Position numbers and translations under genes: made by a program. A stretch of DNA of 64,000 bases, taken from Leptolyngbya sp. CCY15150 (GTDB taxonomy: Bacteria; Cyanobacteriota; Cyanobacteriia; RECH01). Below the pieces are notes generated by a model. It searched no databases, was not told the origin of the DNA, and saw only the letters and a list, made by a program, of their open reading frames with translations. Of this stretch, positions 1 through 9,079 are shown in pieces. How positions within the stretch are numbered: the stretch's first letter is position 1; each line of letters starts with the position of its first letter. Location of the stretch: the NCBI RefSeq assembly GCF_016888135.1, contig NZ_JACSWB010000113.1, positions 1 through 64,000 of the forward strand. The letters are read 5' to 3'.

Positions 1-88
1 CAATGAATGTCCTATCTTGCCCTTGAACTCGCAGCCGCCCATTCCGCAAAACACCCCAGCGTCCATCGCTAGTCGATACTAAAGCCAT
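1..88 (-). CDS. Partial gene, N-terminus only, unknown function
   Basis: An open frame starts at an ATG on the minus strand (complement of 86-88) and runs off the left edge with no stop, giving 29 residues beginning MALVSTSDGRWGVLRNGRL. An AAGGAG ribosome-binding site lies 8 bases before the ATG, at the right spacing, and this is the main support for a real gene. I do not recognise the family. The visible part looks soluble, with no signal peptide. Most of the gene lies outside the window. Confidence 0.5.
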   Translation of the reverse strand, partial: MALVSTSDGRWGVLRNGRLRVQGQDRTFI

Positions 89-524
89 TGAAAGAATCTC
101 CTTACCAGTGACGTGAACTGAAGCAAGCTCATGCCTGTCTTCCAGCTATTCCTTGCGGTGGGCTGAGAATGCATCAGCGATCGCTCAACCATCGCCACGT
201 CAGCATACCTGATCCTTTAGACCCTTTGAGGGATCATCATAAGAAAACCACACTCGCTCCATTTGAAACGCTAATGTTCATACAACCTTTACACTGCGGT
301 ATCGGTCATGGCCCAACGCCTAGGTGTTTTCTGGAGCCCTAGCATCATCGAACTCACCCACGAAATTCCAGAATGATGGGAGCACACAGAGTAAGAGCGA
401 TCGCGGAGAGGAGAGTTAAGCAAACATTATCAAACATAACTAAATTTTATATAAAAGAAGAGGTGTTATTTGCTGAAATTATAGCTAGTCTGTGAGGTAA
501 CCGTTGTACCTCCTTCTTAACGCC
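89..524. other. Intergenic region, no gene seen
   Basis: About 435 bases lie between the leftward partial gene and the next rightward gene. I see scattered HIP1-like octamers and an A/T-rich stretch near 425-480 that could carry the promoter of the following gene. No convincing ORF, hairpin or array is visible. Confidence 0.4.
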
Positions 525-848
525 ATGTTGAACTCATCCATCTTCAGATCTGTGCTAAAGAATGGCTGGCAGAGCACTAGTTCCTTTTCATGGGATATAG
601 TCAAGCCGCTTCGTCAGTGGCTCAACCAATTAGCCATTCACAATCTCGCCCAGGCCCGTTTAATTTGTCAAATCATTCCCGCTCAATGCCCTTTCGAGCG
701 AGAAATATGCCTGGGAAATCGTTTATCCATCAAAATTCCGCCTCTTTGCAAACTTAACCCGCTCTATGAAGAAGTGGTTGGTCTACGCTTTCGAGCGCTC
801 ACCTATCTAGCCGAAGAATGCCCTAACGATGTCCGTCACTATTGCTAA
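525..848 (+). CDS. Mo-dependent nitrogenase C-terminal-domain-like protein
   Basis: This 107-residue protein matches the small cyanobacterial family carrying the 'Mo-dependent nitrogenase C-terminal' domain (Mo-nitro_C). The family signature is the middle and C-terminal part: a helix with IHNLAQARLICQIIPAQCPF, then ERE, a PPLCKLNPLYEEVVGLRFRAL stretch and a closing YLAEEC. These proteins are widespread in cyanobacteria, also in non-fixers, so the name does not show nitrogen fixation; their biochemical role is unknown. The ATG at 525 is preferred to an upstream TTG at 504 in the same frame. The PsiE-like gene follows 50 bases later on the same strand, so the two may be cotranscribed. Confidence 0.75.
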   Translation: MLNSSIFRSVLKNGWQSTSSFSWDIVKPLRQWLNQLAIHNLAQARLICQIIPAQCPFEREICLGNRLSIKIPPLCKLNPLYEEVVGLRFRALTYLAEECPNDVRHYC

Positions 849-900
849 GTTTCCAGTACCTTAAGCAGTCATTCTCAAGCTCAATTTTTTTCAGAATATT

Positions 901-1473
901 ATGACTAATCCTCGCCCTTCAACGCTTCCCTGGTATCGCTGGCTTAACAATAGCTATGTTATTCGGCTATTAGAAACCGTCCAAGATTTGATTGTGATTT
1001 GCCTTTGTATTGGGCTATTCAGCTTTATGGTTTTGCAGTTGCGAGAGATGGTGTTGTCGCTCCTGCCTCCATTACAGTTTCAGCCAGTCACATCAGACAT
1101 TTTGTTTTTGCTCATTCTGGTTGAGCTATTTCGTCTGCTGATTATCTATTTACAGGAACACCGAGTTTCTATTGGGGTAGCTGTTGAAGTTTCAATCGTC
1201 TCAGTGCTTAGGGAAATCATCGTACGAGGCGTTTTAGAGACCCCTTGGGTGCAAGTTTTAGTCGCCTGCGTATTTCTGCTGGTGTTGGGCGCACTACTGA
1301 TTATTCGAGTTTGGTTACCTCCAACATTTGATGGCATTGATCCAGAGCAATTAATATCAGAAAGGCATCGTTCACGTCTTCATCAGCAAGAAAAACCTGT
1401 CTCGTCTTCATCGACCGTTTTTACCCCCCCAAGGACAGAGGTATTGTCAGACCAACTCAGGAACTCACAATAA
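901..1473 (+). CDS. PsiE-like membrane protein (phosphate-starvation-inducible family)
   Basis: The 190-residue protein has four hydrophobic segments, at roughly residues 27-48, 64-83, 93-112 and 117-138, and a polar C-terminal tail rich in Ser and Arg. The spacing of the segments, the charged loop YLQEHRVSIGVAVEVSIVS and the motif VLREIIVRG are typical of the PsiE family. In E. coli psiE is induced by phosphate starvation and cAMP-CRP; the molecular role is not known, and cyanobacterial members are common. No Pho box was recognised upstream. The start is the ATG at 901; the preceding 50 bases are T-rich without a strong Shine-Dalgarno sequence. Confidence 0.75.
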   Translation: MTNPRPSTLPWYRWLNNSYVIRLLETVQDLIVICLCIGLFSFMVLQLREMVLSLLPPLQFQPVTSDILFLLILVELFRLLIIYLQEHRVSIGVAVEVSIVSVLREIIVRGVLETPWVQVLVACVFLLVLGALLIIRVWLPPTFDGIDPEQLISERHRSRLHQQEKPVSSSSTVFTPPRTEVLSDQLRNSQ

Positions 1474-1630
1474 CGCATTGGTTTAGAACCATGCCACTCT
1501 TATCAGCTTTGAGCAAGTGTATCGGTACTATTTCCCCGTTGCCCATGCAGTTGGGGTGACTCAAAGAGCGATCGCTCCCTACCATACCCATTAGCGTAGG
1601 AAGAGCGATCGCTCTGTTAGAACATCGAAT

Positions 1631-1657
1631 CTAACTACCTTAACGTAAGATAGTTAG
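1631..1657 (-). terminator. Hairpin, probable transcript end of the acetamidase gene
   Basis: CTAACTACCTTA (1631-1642) pairs with TAAGATAGTTAG (1646-1657), 11 of 12 positions with a 3-base loop. It begins 29 bases past the stop of the leftward acetamidase gene. Just beyond it, 1566-1617 holds a second inverted repeat in which two copies of GAGCGATCGCTC face each other. There is no long T run, so terminator function is inferred from position. Confidence 0.45.
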
Positions 1658-1685
1658 ACCCATGACCTAGCGTCATTCATGACCT

Positions 1686-3086
1686 CTAGCTATCAGCGGG
1701 CTTGGGCTTCACATGGTCTGGATCAAAAATTCCCTTGGGTACAATACCATGAACGCCCCAGTTGCCATCCACCACTTGGGTAATAGCAAAATCTGCACCG
1801 ACGGTGATCAGCGAAAACGCTTCATCTTCCGTGAGGTTCATGCCATTCATCAAAAAGTCGCGTAGCTTGGCCGAGCTATCTTTCAAGGCTGGATCGAGAG
1901 ACGACAATTCATAGATTTTGGATTGGGCATCTTCTCCCAGAGCTTCCAGATAGTTGGGATAGGTAAAGCCATGAACAATCCAAGAATCTGGCGTTTCCAG
2001 TAGCGGATAATTGACCCCTTCTAGAATTGTGCCAGGGAGGTCAGCCTGTTTGTGGAGCACAAACTGAAATACTCCAGTAATCGACGTTTCGATCGCCGTG
2101 CCATCCAGTTCCGAGTCTCCTTGGGAGGCATGGGCATCACCGCCGGAGAATAGGGCACCCGGTACGGATACGGGGTAGTACATGGCGGTACCCATGGCGA
2201 TGTTGCGGTTGTCGATGTTGCCGCCAAAGTAGCTGGGCGGAATGGAATCCACCACGTCAACCTCGCTAGGGGCAACACCCATAGAGCCTAGGTGCAGCCG
2301 CAGGGGAATTTTGACGCCCTCTAGGGTATCGTCAATTTCGGTCACGGTGTCGTGGTCAACGATAATGCCGGGATAGTCGATGGTGTCGTGAACGGTTCCA
2401 TCTGGAGTGGTTTGGGGTGTCCAAACATAGCGATAGGCGGCGGTGGCGTAGTCTAGCTCGCCGGTAGCGTCCATTTCATAGAGGGTAATCACTTCCCGAG
2501 GCTTAGGATCGTCTTTATAGTTATCGTATTGAAAACCCCACCAAGCGGAGGCATTGGAACCAAAGGTTTTGCCCGCATAGTCTGGGTTACCGCTGGGACG
2601 CAATTTTAGATCGACAACGCGCACCTCTAATAGGTCGCCGGGCTCTGCGCCACAGACATATACAGGCCCCGTGAGAATGTGAACGCCGGGGCCGCGATCG
2701 CTCACGGTCTTCTCGTCACTTGTCCAATGATAGATACTCTCAATGGCCGGGTCACCCGCAATCATGCGATCGTAGTCATCACCGGCATGGTGGGTGATGG
2801 TTTCCAGGGTGACATAGTCTTGGGAATTGACGGAAATAATCGGGGCTAGATTCTTGCTGTAGAAGCCCCAATGCACCGTTTCAGGGCTAGCGGCGACCTT
2901 GTAGTGGCGGGGGCTCGCGGTACTGGTGCTACAGGTTGTGGGTAGGCTGCTTTCCAGGGGTGGAATGCCGTCACTAGCAGCGGTTTGACCAGCGGGCAGG
3001 AAGCTGGCTCCTAAACATAGCGCTAGCGTTGCAACAAAGAGCACTGACCAAGTTCTTAGCCAGCGTTTTTTTCGGTTTTCAACCAT
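1686..3086 (-). CDS. Secreted acetamidase/formamidase family protein
   Basis: The 466-residue protein belongs to the FmdA/AmdA family, which hydrolyses formamide, acetamide or related small amides to ammonia and a carboxylic acid. Residues 1-37 form a signal peptide: a basic MVENRKKRW start, a hydrophobic stretch and an AxA-like end. The mature part shows family marks: HWGFYSKNLAPI, a GPVYVCGAEPGDLLEVRVVDL strand pair, LHLGSMGVAP, GGNIDNRNI, and GDAHASQGDSELDGTAIE with the conserved acidic and His residues. An export signal is unusual for this mostly cytoplasmic family but is seen in cyanobacterial and other periplasmic members. A GGAGAAG ribosome-binding site precedes the ATG. The gene stands alone, with no amide transporter beside it. 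Substrate cannot be told from sequence. Confidence 0.85.
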   Translation of the reverse strand: MVENRKKRWLRTWSVLFVATLALCLGASFLPAGQTAASDGIPPLESSLPTTCSTSTASPRHYKVAASPETVHWGFYSKNLAPIISVNSQDYVTLETITHHAGDDYDRMIAGDPAIESIYHWTSDEKTVSDRGPGVHILTGPVYVCGAEPGDLLEVRVVDLKLRPSGNPDYAGKTFGSNASAWWGFQYDNYKDDPKPREVITLYEMDATGELDYATAAYRYVWTPQTTPDGTVHDTIDYPGIIVDHDTVTEIDDTLEGVKIPLRLHLGSMGVAPSEVDVVDSIPPSYFGGNIDNRNIAMGTAMYYPVSVPGALFSGGDAHASQGDSELDGTAIETSITGVFQFVLHKQADLPGTILEGVNYPLLETPDSWIVHGFTYPNYLEALGEDAQSKIYELSSLDPALKDSSAKLRDFLMNGMNLTEDEAFSLITVGADFAITQVVDGNWGVHGIVPKGIFDPDHVKPKPADS

Positions 3087-3264
3087 TCTTCTCCAACAAG
3101 GATTGACGCGGGTGTACGGTCTCCATGCTTCTTGATTGGGGAGATCCCGTCTGTATCATGGATATCTATTTCATGAGTGCTTCCACGGAGAAAATAGCTA
3201 TCCAGCTCCGGGCAGAGTCTATCTCAGCAGCCTAATCTTTCCTAGCTAAGATAAGTTTATCTGT

Positions 3265-4521
3265 CTAGGATAAACCGCCATCCTCCCGCACAGTCCCTTT
3301 TTGATCGATGGCGATCGCTTGCTCTAGGGCAATCCGTTCCCGCGATCGCCTGGCATAGGGCTGTAGCTGGTCTATCGACTCCCCTGTCAAAATACTGAGG
3401 TTCTCCAAACTCATACCCCGCATCAACATTTCAATGCACCAGGTTTGCCGAGCTTGATCAAGACGGGGAGGTGCGCCATTGGGGGCTACCAGGCCATCCG
3501 TGAGCTGCTGCCACCAAGTTTGTAAGGCTGCCAGCGACCAGCGATCGCCCTCCTCCGTGATAAATAGACTAGGATGATCATCCTTGCGGCTCTTCAGCCA
3601 TTGGGTCAACGGGTTTCGGGTATGGGAACCATAGCGATGGCCCAAAATCCATCGATTGAGCGGCACCTGACGGATATCGTCCTGCATCACTTGAATCAGA
3701 TGCTGTTGGCTATCACTCACCTGATGCGATCGCTCCAAAGCGATCACTTCCCCTGGTCGTAGCCCCGCTCCAAATAGGATATAGGCTATGGCATAGTCTT
3801 GAGTCCCCTGTTTCTTGGCCCGCAACAACAGCGATCGCACTAGCCCGGGCGGCAAATCTACCACCACATCCCCTAAGGGCTGATGCAGCACCAGGGCAGA
3901 GGGCAAGGCGGACGAGGCATCGGTAGCCAACACACCGTTTAACACTAAGGTCGGCAGTTGATCCAAAAAGCGATCGCGATCGCCTCCCAGAAAACCATGG
4001 GTATCGCTACTCAATTCCAGCACCGCGTAGCCCAACACCAGCGTGTTCAAAAACTCCGCCACCGTTTCCAGCGGCACGGTCAAGGGCTGGGGATCGTGTG
4101 ACAGTGCTACTTGCAGATAGTCCTGGGTATAGCGATTCATCTGCTGAAGCTGCTGGCCCAGAGCTTGGCGAGTCTCTGGAGGATAGAGCCCCGACTCACC
4201 CACCAGCGATCGCACAAATTCGGGGACTGCTTCCAACTGCTGCAACCAGGCTGCACCATAGCTCCGCAACGCCTGAGACAAACTACTCGGCAGGGGCAAA
4301 AATGCCGGAGCGATCGCCTTGAAGGATTCTCCATGACTGGTTTCCAACAGCGCCAATAGCAAACCATGCTTGCTTCTAAAATGACGAAACAGGGTGACTT
4401 CATTCACCTCAGCCTGATCAGAAATTTCCCGCGTCGTGGTTTCGGTAATTCCTTGGTGAAGAAACAGGCTAAGAGCAGCCTGCATCAACCGTTCATGGGT
4501 AGAAGGTCGAGACTCTGACAT
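3265..4521 (-). CDS. TetR-family regulator fused to a degenerate tyrosine-recombinase domain
   Basis: This 418-residue protein has two parts. Residues 1-200 are a TetR/AcrR regulator: a helix-turn-helix at about 22-50 (TTREISDQAEVNEVTLFRHF) followed by an all-helical ligand domain. Residues 220-395 resemble the catalytic domain of tyrosine recombinases: GAGLRPGEVIALE around Arg255 matches box I, LDQARQTWC around Arg358 matches box II, and Tyr389 sits where the nucleophile would be. The box II His is Asp355 and the later His/Trp is Glu381, so strand-exchange activity is doubtful and the domain may only bind DNA or dimerise. The ATG at 4521 is chosen because the TetR domain starts there; a frame extension to 4692 would run over the operators. 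It is divergent from the desaturase at 4713, which it probably controls together with itself. Confidence 0.8.
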   Translation of the reverse strand: MSESRPSTHERLMQAALSLFLHQGITETTTREISDQAEVNEVTLFRHFRSKHGLLLALLETSHGESFKAIAPAFLPLPSSLSQALRSYGAAWLQQLEAVPEFVRSLVGESGLYPPETRQALGQQLQQMNRYTQDYLQVALSHDPQPLTVPLETVAEFLNTLVLGYAVLELSSDTHGFLGGDRDRFLDQLPTLVLNGVLATDASSALPSALVLHQPLGDVVVDLPPGLVRSLLLRAKKQGTQDYAIAYILFGAGLRPGEVIALERSHQVSDSQQHLIQVMQDDIRQVPLNRWILGHRYGSHTRNPLTQWLKSRKDDHPSLFITEEGDRWSLAALQTWWQQLTDGLVAPNGAPPRLDQARQTWCIEMLMRGMSLENLSILTGESIDQLQPYARRSRERIALEQAIAIDQKGTVREDGGLS

Positions 4522-4540
4522 GGGTCTTTCTAAAGAAAAT

Positions 4541-4602
4541 GTAAGTATTACTTGCAATTTTGCTGCGAGGGTTGTTATAGTCACAGTGTAAGCATCACTT
4601 GC
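4541..4602. promoter_or_regulatory. Twin TetR-type operators and desaturase promoter
   Basis: Two copies of one imperfect palindrome, GTAAGTATTACTTGC (4541-4555) and GTAAGCATCACTTGC (4588-4602), are spaced 47 bases apart, between the divergent TetR gene and desC. They fit GYAAGTNNTRCTTRC-type symmetry. A plausible sigma-70 promoter for desC, TTGCAA (4552-4557), 18 bases, TATAGT (4576-4581), lies between them, so the second copy would cover the transcription start. The nearer copy also sits 20 bases upstream of the TetR start codon, which fits autorepression. The promoter assignment is by eye. Confidence 0.65.
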
Positions 4603-4712
4603 ATCCACTGTATCGCATCTTCCCCAACCCTGGTCTCTCGCCAAGGGTTCACCGGAGCAGTCGAGCAAGGTTGAGCGCTTATGATCCTTCACCCTTGAGA
4701 TGTCAACTGACT

Positions 4713-5609
4713 ATGACAGCAAACCCTCAATCTGCCCCACGTCCTCTGTCTGAGAGCGATCGCTCTCCCCAGAGCGCACCCATGGATCCCTCATCGCTCC
4801 CGATCCATTGGGTCAGCATTTTCTTCTTCGGCACTGTCCATGCTGTGGCGCTCCTCGCACCGTGGTTCTTCTCTTGGTCTGCCCTAGGCGTGATGCTTGT
4901 TTTGCACTGGCTCTGCGCTAGCATCGGTATCTGCCTTGGCTACCATCGTCTGCTCACCCACCGCAGCTTCCGCGTTCCCAAGCCAGTGGAATACTTCTTT
5001 GCCACCATGGGGGCTTTGGCGGTTCAAGGCGGGCCAACGTTCTGGGTTGCTGGACATCGTCAGCATCACATGTACACCGAAGATGTAGATAAGGATCCCT
5101 ATTCAGCCCGTCGAGGTTTTTGGTGGAGCCATATCCTTTGGCTATTCTATGATCGCCCCAGCGTTTTTGATCGTAAAGAATTAGTTAAATATGTTCCCGA
5201 CCTAGCCCGCGATCGCTACTACCAATGGCTGGATCGCTACTTCCTGCTCCTGCAGGTGCCCCTAGGTGTGGCTCTCTATGCTCTAGGCGGTTGGTCGTTT
5301 GTCATCTACGGCATCGCGGTACGGTTAGTCCTCGTCTGGCACGCTACTTGGCTCATTAACTCGGCAACGCATAAGTGGGGCTACCGTCGATTTGACGTTA
5401 GCGATAATTCCCGGAACCTTTGGTGGGCAGCGCTGTTGACCTATGGCGAAGGCTGGCACAATAACCACCACGCCTACCCCAACGTTGCAAAGGCTGGCCT
5501 AACTTGGTGGGAAGTGGATCCAACCTGGTGGGTGATTCGCGGCTTGCAAATGATGGGGATTGCCAAGCGGGTGATTATGCCCCCAGATCTCCCAGCCAAA
5601 AAGGCATAG
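4713..5609 (+). CDS. desC: Acyl-lipid delta-9 desaturase (DesC type)
   Basis: The 298-residue membrane di-iron enzyme introduces the first double bond, at C9, into acyl chains of membrane lipids, using ferredoxin in cyanobacteria. The three histidine boxes are visible: HRLLTH (about residue 80), HRQHH (about 118) and HNNHH (about 257). Hydrophobic segments flank them, and the tail WEVDPTWWVIRGLQMMGIA is typical of cyanobacterial DesC. The ATG at 4713 is chosen over an in-frame ATG at 4599, which would overlap the second operator palindrome and add 38 residues unlike the family. The divergent TetR-fusion gene and paired operators suggest control by a local, perhaps lipid- or acyl-responsive, repressor rather than only by temperature. 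Other desaturases are not in the window. Confidence 0.9.
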   Translation: MTANPQSAPRPLSESDRSPQSAPMDPSSLPIHWVSIFFFGTVHAVALLAPWFFSWSALGVMLVLHWLCASIGICLGYHRLLTHRSFRVPKPVEYFFATMGALAVQGGPTFWVAGHRQHHMYTEDVDKDPYSARRGFWWSHILWLFYDRPSVFDRKELVKYVPDLARDRYYQWLDRYFLLLQVPLGVALYALGGWSFVIYGIAVRLVLVWHATWLINSATHKWGYRRFDVSDNSRNLWWAALLTYGEGWHNNHHAYPNVAKAGLTWWEVDPTWWVIRGLQMMGIAKRVIMPPDLPAKKA

Positions 5610-5635
5610 ATCATTACACTTGATATGAATCAACC

Positions 5636-5667
5636 AACTGGGCTATGTCAACCATGGCCCAGTTTTC
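5636..5667 (+). terminator. Rho-independent terminator after desC
   Basis: AACTGGGC (5636-5643) pairs perfectly with GCCCAGTT (5657-5664) across a 13-base loop, followed by TTTTC. It lies 27 bases after the desC stop codon on the same strand. Confidence 0.65.
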
Positions 5668-5855
5668 TATGGAGCGATCGCTCTAAGATGAGATTAATCT
5701 GGCATTGCATAGCAGTATGATTTTAGAGAATTGGGCATACCGTTCCAGACCCTATAGCTAAACATTTATCTTCTAGTGCAGCAACACCGAGATTCATCTT
5801 ATTCATCCTATACGTTCGCCTGAATCTTGCTCTCAAGCAGACAATAAGGTGGGGA

Positions 5856-8800
5856 CTACGTTGAGATGCGCTCTAAATCACGAGATCGTCGTTGTGAACC
5901 GTTCAACAATAAATGGGCACTAGGTACCGCATATAGCGCTAAGATCGTTGTACCGCCTAGACCTCCAGCGATACAGATTGCTAGGGGTGGCCAAAATCCG
6001 GTCGCGTCAAATAACAGCGGGACAAAACCTACCAAAGTCGTTAATGTCGTGGCAATGACATGGCGGGTAGAACGACCTACGACCTGAATCACCTCCTGTA
6101 CATCGCCATGGCGTGCTAGCGGATGATCTCGCAGAGCAGACAGCACGACAATCGAGTCATTAATCGCCAATCCTACAAGCCCTAGGGTACCCAGAATAGC
6201 TGTAAAACCAAAGGGATAGCCTGAAATGTACAGGGCACCTAGACCCAATCCGGCAGCACAGCCAGCGATCGCTAAGATAAGTCCTGCTGCCGCAAAGGAA
6301 TTAAAGGAAAGCACAAGGGTTGAAACCATCAGCACGAAAAGTACCCCCACCGTAGAGAGTAGGTTGGCGATCGAGGAACCCCGCGCATCTTCTTCCCCTC
6401 CTAACTCGATACGATAATCCGGCGGCAAGCTCACGTCACTCTGTTCCAAGCGATCTAGAAAGTCTGCAAGAACCTGAGAGGGCAACACCCCAGCCGTGAC
6501 ATAGGCCTGGATGGTATTCACCCGCTGTCCCTGGCGGCGAGCGATCGCAGGTTGATCGGCCATTAAACTCATCTGTCCTAAGGTGGAAAAAGGAACCCGT
6601 TGCTGTCCCACAATATCGAGAGAGTCTATGGTATCCAGACGCGATCGCTCCTCATCGCCCACCCGCACCCGCACGGGCATTTCTTCATTATCTTCAAGAA
6701 TAGAGCCACCCACGACTCCTTCTAAATAGGCATCTAGCTGTGCAGCAACCTCTGATTTCGTCAGCCCAATACGACGGGTCTCTTCCTCATCTAGGATTAG
6801 CCCAAGTTTAGGTAACGCTTCGCTGAGGGTCGCACGGGTATGACGCACCTGTGGCGTTTGGGTCAGAACTTCGCGGATCTGGTCTCCTAGAGATCGCAGG
6901 TGTTCTAAATCTGGGCCATAGAGTCGCAGTTCAATCGGTGCTTCAAAGGGAGGCCCTTGTTCCAATTGCCTAACCAAGACCTGAGCAGAAGGAAGAGTGG
7001 CATCCAAATCTTGCTGTAAATTTTGGATAAGATCTGCGTCGGCAGTTTGATAGACTTGCACCAACGCTTGAGCATAGTTTGGAGAGTCTTGCTGACCACC
7101 CAAGACATTGTAATAGAAGCGGGGAGCAGCCGCACCTAAAAACCAACTCACCTGCTGCACGTCAGGATAGGTTACGAGTTTCTTATAGGCTTGGTCAGCT
7201 ACGGCTTCTGTGGCTGCAAGCGAAGACTGAATCGGCAAACGCATCTCAATGTAAAACTGATCCCGTCCGGCAGGAGGAAAAAACTGCTGGGGCAAAAGAG
7301 GGGCAACGGCAAATCCGAGAATCGGCAGCACTAGACCCAGAAGAATACCTAAAACAGGACGGCGAAAGGTAAGCTTCAGCGATCTGTGATAGAGCTGAGC
7401 TAGCCAAGGCGAGTGCCAACCGATCTGCCACCAGGCTGTTCCTGAAGCACCCCCTAGATAATGTAGGCGTCCCATCAGGGATGGAATAACCGTCAACGCT
7501 AAGATTAATGAACTGGTTAATGCCAAAATCACCGTTGTGCCAATCGTGCCCGTGAACTCTCCTACACCCCCAGGTGCTAGGGCAATCGGCAAGAAAGCCA
7601 GGACTGTGGTTAGCGTAGATCCCAGCAACGGCACTGCCATGAACCGCACACTCTGTTCCACGGCTTGTGAGCCTTTTAGACCAGATTCCAGGCGAATTTT
7701 TACCTCATCTACCATGATGATAGCGTTATCGATTAACAGACCTAACGCAATAATCAGTCCCGTAATCGAAATTTGGTGTAGAGGAATTCTAAGCAGGTTC
7801 ATCATGCCAAACACCATAAGACAAGATAGCGGCAATGCCAGCCCCACAATTAAAGATGACTGCCAGCCCATGATCACCCAAGTTACAAGGATGACTAATC
7901 CTGCCCCAATCAATAAATTACCTAGAACAGTATTCAAGCGGGTTTCCACATAGCGACTTTGGTCTAAAATCACCTGCAGTTGAATGCCGCTGGGAAGATA
8001 GGCTTGAAACGTCTGTAATTTTGAACGAGCCATCACGGCCCATTCATCTAAACGTTCCTGGGATTCCACCTGAGCAGCGATCGCAATCGCAGGCTGCCCA
8101 TCCAACAGTGCCTTCTCAGGTAGAGGTTCACGAATGCTGCGCCTCACCTGAGCTATATCGCCCACATAGATAAACTGACCGTCAGTACCGAACTGAATAG
8201 GGGTACGGCGGATGCGTTCCAGAGAATCCAGCTCTCCCTGAAGCTCCAGCAATAGTTGATTCTCAAGACCACGCACCTGACCGGCAGATACCCGAGCATC
8301 ACTGCTCTGTAACTGTGCTGCCAGCATCTGTGGCGTGATGCCCAGTTGCCCCAACTGTACAGGATCCACCTGCACCAAGATCTCCTCCTCAGCCGCCCCA
8401 AACCGTTCCACCGTTTTTGTCCCTGGAATGCCGCGTAGATCCTCTTGAAGTGTTTCTGCTAAACGGCTCAAGACTCCGTAGTTTGGAGGCTCTGGCAAAT
8501 CCCACACCAGTCCTACAATCAAAGCATTAGCAGAAACATTGGCAACATCTACCTCTGGTTCCAAGGCTCCGGCCGGCAATAGAGCCATAGCATCCGAGGC
8601 TTTATCTCTCACCTGCGACCAAATTTCATCCACGTTCGCGATCGCCTCTTTGAGTTCCACCTCAATCACAGAAATGCCCAGACGAGAGGTCGATGTAATG
8701 GTGTCAATAGCGTCCAGTTCTCGCAGCTCTTGCTCAATGGGATCGGTTATCAACGTCTCGATCCGCTGCGGACTGGCTCCCGGAAAAAGGGTCGTTACTG

Positions 8801-8930
8801 TAGCATTACGGGCCGTCAGTTCTGGATCTTCTAAACGCGGCAGGGATAAGAATGAGCTAGCACCCCATAGAAGGATCATGACCAGTGTCAAGATCAACAG
8901 TTGTACATTGCGGAAAAACAGATTTGACAT
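5856..8930 (-). CDS. RND efflux transporter permease
   Basis: The 1,024-residue protein is a full-length RND permease of the AcrB/HAE-like group: an N-terminal membrane helix, a large periplasmic porter domain (about 35-330), helices 2-6, a second porter domain (about 560-850) and closing helices. The TM4 proton-relay region reads GLLIDNAIIMVDEV, with Asp-Asn instead of the Asp-Asp of AcrB, a common variant. Such pumps export drugs, lipids or metals by proton antiport with a periplasmic adaptor and a TolC-like channel. The adaptor gene lies 244 bases upstream on the same strand; no outer-membrane channel is in the window. A PadR regulator gene is divergent from the pair. Substrate is unknown. 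Confidence 0.9.
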   Translation of the reverse strand: MSNLFFRNVQLLILTLVMILLWGASSFLSLPRLEDPELTARNATVTTLFPGASPQRIETLITDPIEQELRELDAIDTITSTSRLGISVIEVELKEAIANVDEIWSQVRDKASDAMALLPAGALEPEVDVANVSANALIVGLVWDLPEPPNYGVLSRLAETLQEDLRGIPGTKTVERFGAAEEEILVQVDPVQLGQLGITPQMLAAQLQSSDARVSAGQVRGLENQLLLELQGELDSLERIRRTPIQFGTDGQFIYVGDIAQVRRSIREPLPEKALLDGQPAIAIAAQVESQERLDEWAVMARSKLQTFQAYLPSGIQLQVILDQSRYVETRLNTVLGNLLIGAGLVILVTWVIMGWQSSLIVGLALPLSCLMVFGMMNLLRIPLHQISITGLIIALGLLIDNAIIMVDEVKIRLESGLKGSQAVEQSVRFMAVPLLGSTLTTVLAFLPIALAPGGVGEFTGTIGTTVILALTSSLILALTVIPSLMGRLHYLGGASGTAWWQIGWHSPWLAQLYHRSLKLTFRRPVLGILLGLVLPILGFAVAPLLPQQFFPPAGRDQFYIEMRLPIQSSLAATEAVADQAYKKLVTYPDVQQVSWFLGAAAPRFYYNVLGGQQDSPNYAQALVQVYQTADADLIQNLQQDLDATLPSAQVLVRQLEQGPPFEAPIELRLYGPDLEHLRSLGDQIREVLTQTPQVRHTRATLSEALPKLGLILDEEETRRIGLTKSEVAAQLDAYLEGVVGGSILEDNEEMPVRVRVGDEERSRLDTIDSLDIVGQQRVPFSTLGQMSLMADQPAIARRQGQRVNTIQAYVTAGVLPSQVLADFLDRLEQSDVSLPPDYRIELGGEEDARGSSIANLLSTVGVLFVLMVSTLVLSFNSFAAAGLILAIAGCAAGLGLGALYISGYPFGFTAILGTLGLVGLAINDSIVVLSALRDHPLARHGDVQEVIQVVGRSTRHVIATTLTTLVGFVPLLFDATGFWPPLAICIAGGLGGTTILALYAVPSAHLLLNGSQRRSRDLERIST

Positions 8931-9079
8931 GACTGAGATCCAGGCTAACAGGCTTGCTTGATCGTTGCAGAAAACAGCAGATAGGCTAGGCTCTGTTTTA
9001 AAACCTGCTAAACCCCTTGATCTTTCCTACGAGAGAATCAGAGTTTGGATGAGTTTTAAAACACGCCCTAGAGTTTATT

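Noticed and set aside
525-848. Evidence for a nitrogen-fixation locus
   Set aside because: The domain name refers to a nitrogenase C-terminus, but the family occurs in non-fixers and no nif genes are present.
4599-4712. N-terminal extension of the desaturase from the ATG at 4599
   Set aside because: It overlaps the second operator, is unlike the family, and the ATG at 4713 fits DesC proteins.
7537-7953. 138-residue rightward frame in the RND permease gene
   Set aside because: Antisense shadow of the permease; its composition follows the opposite strand.
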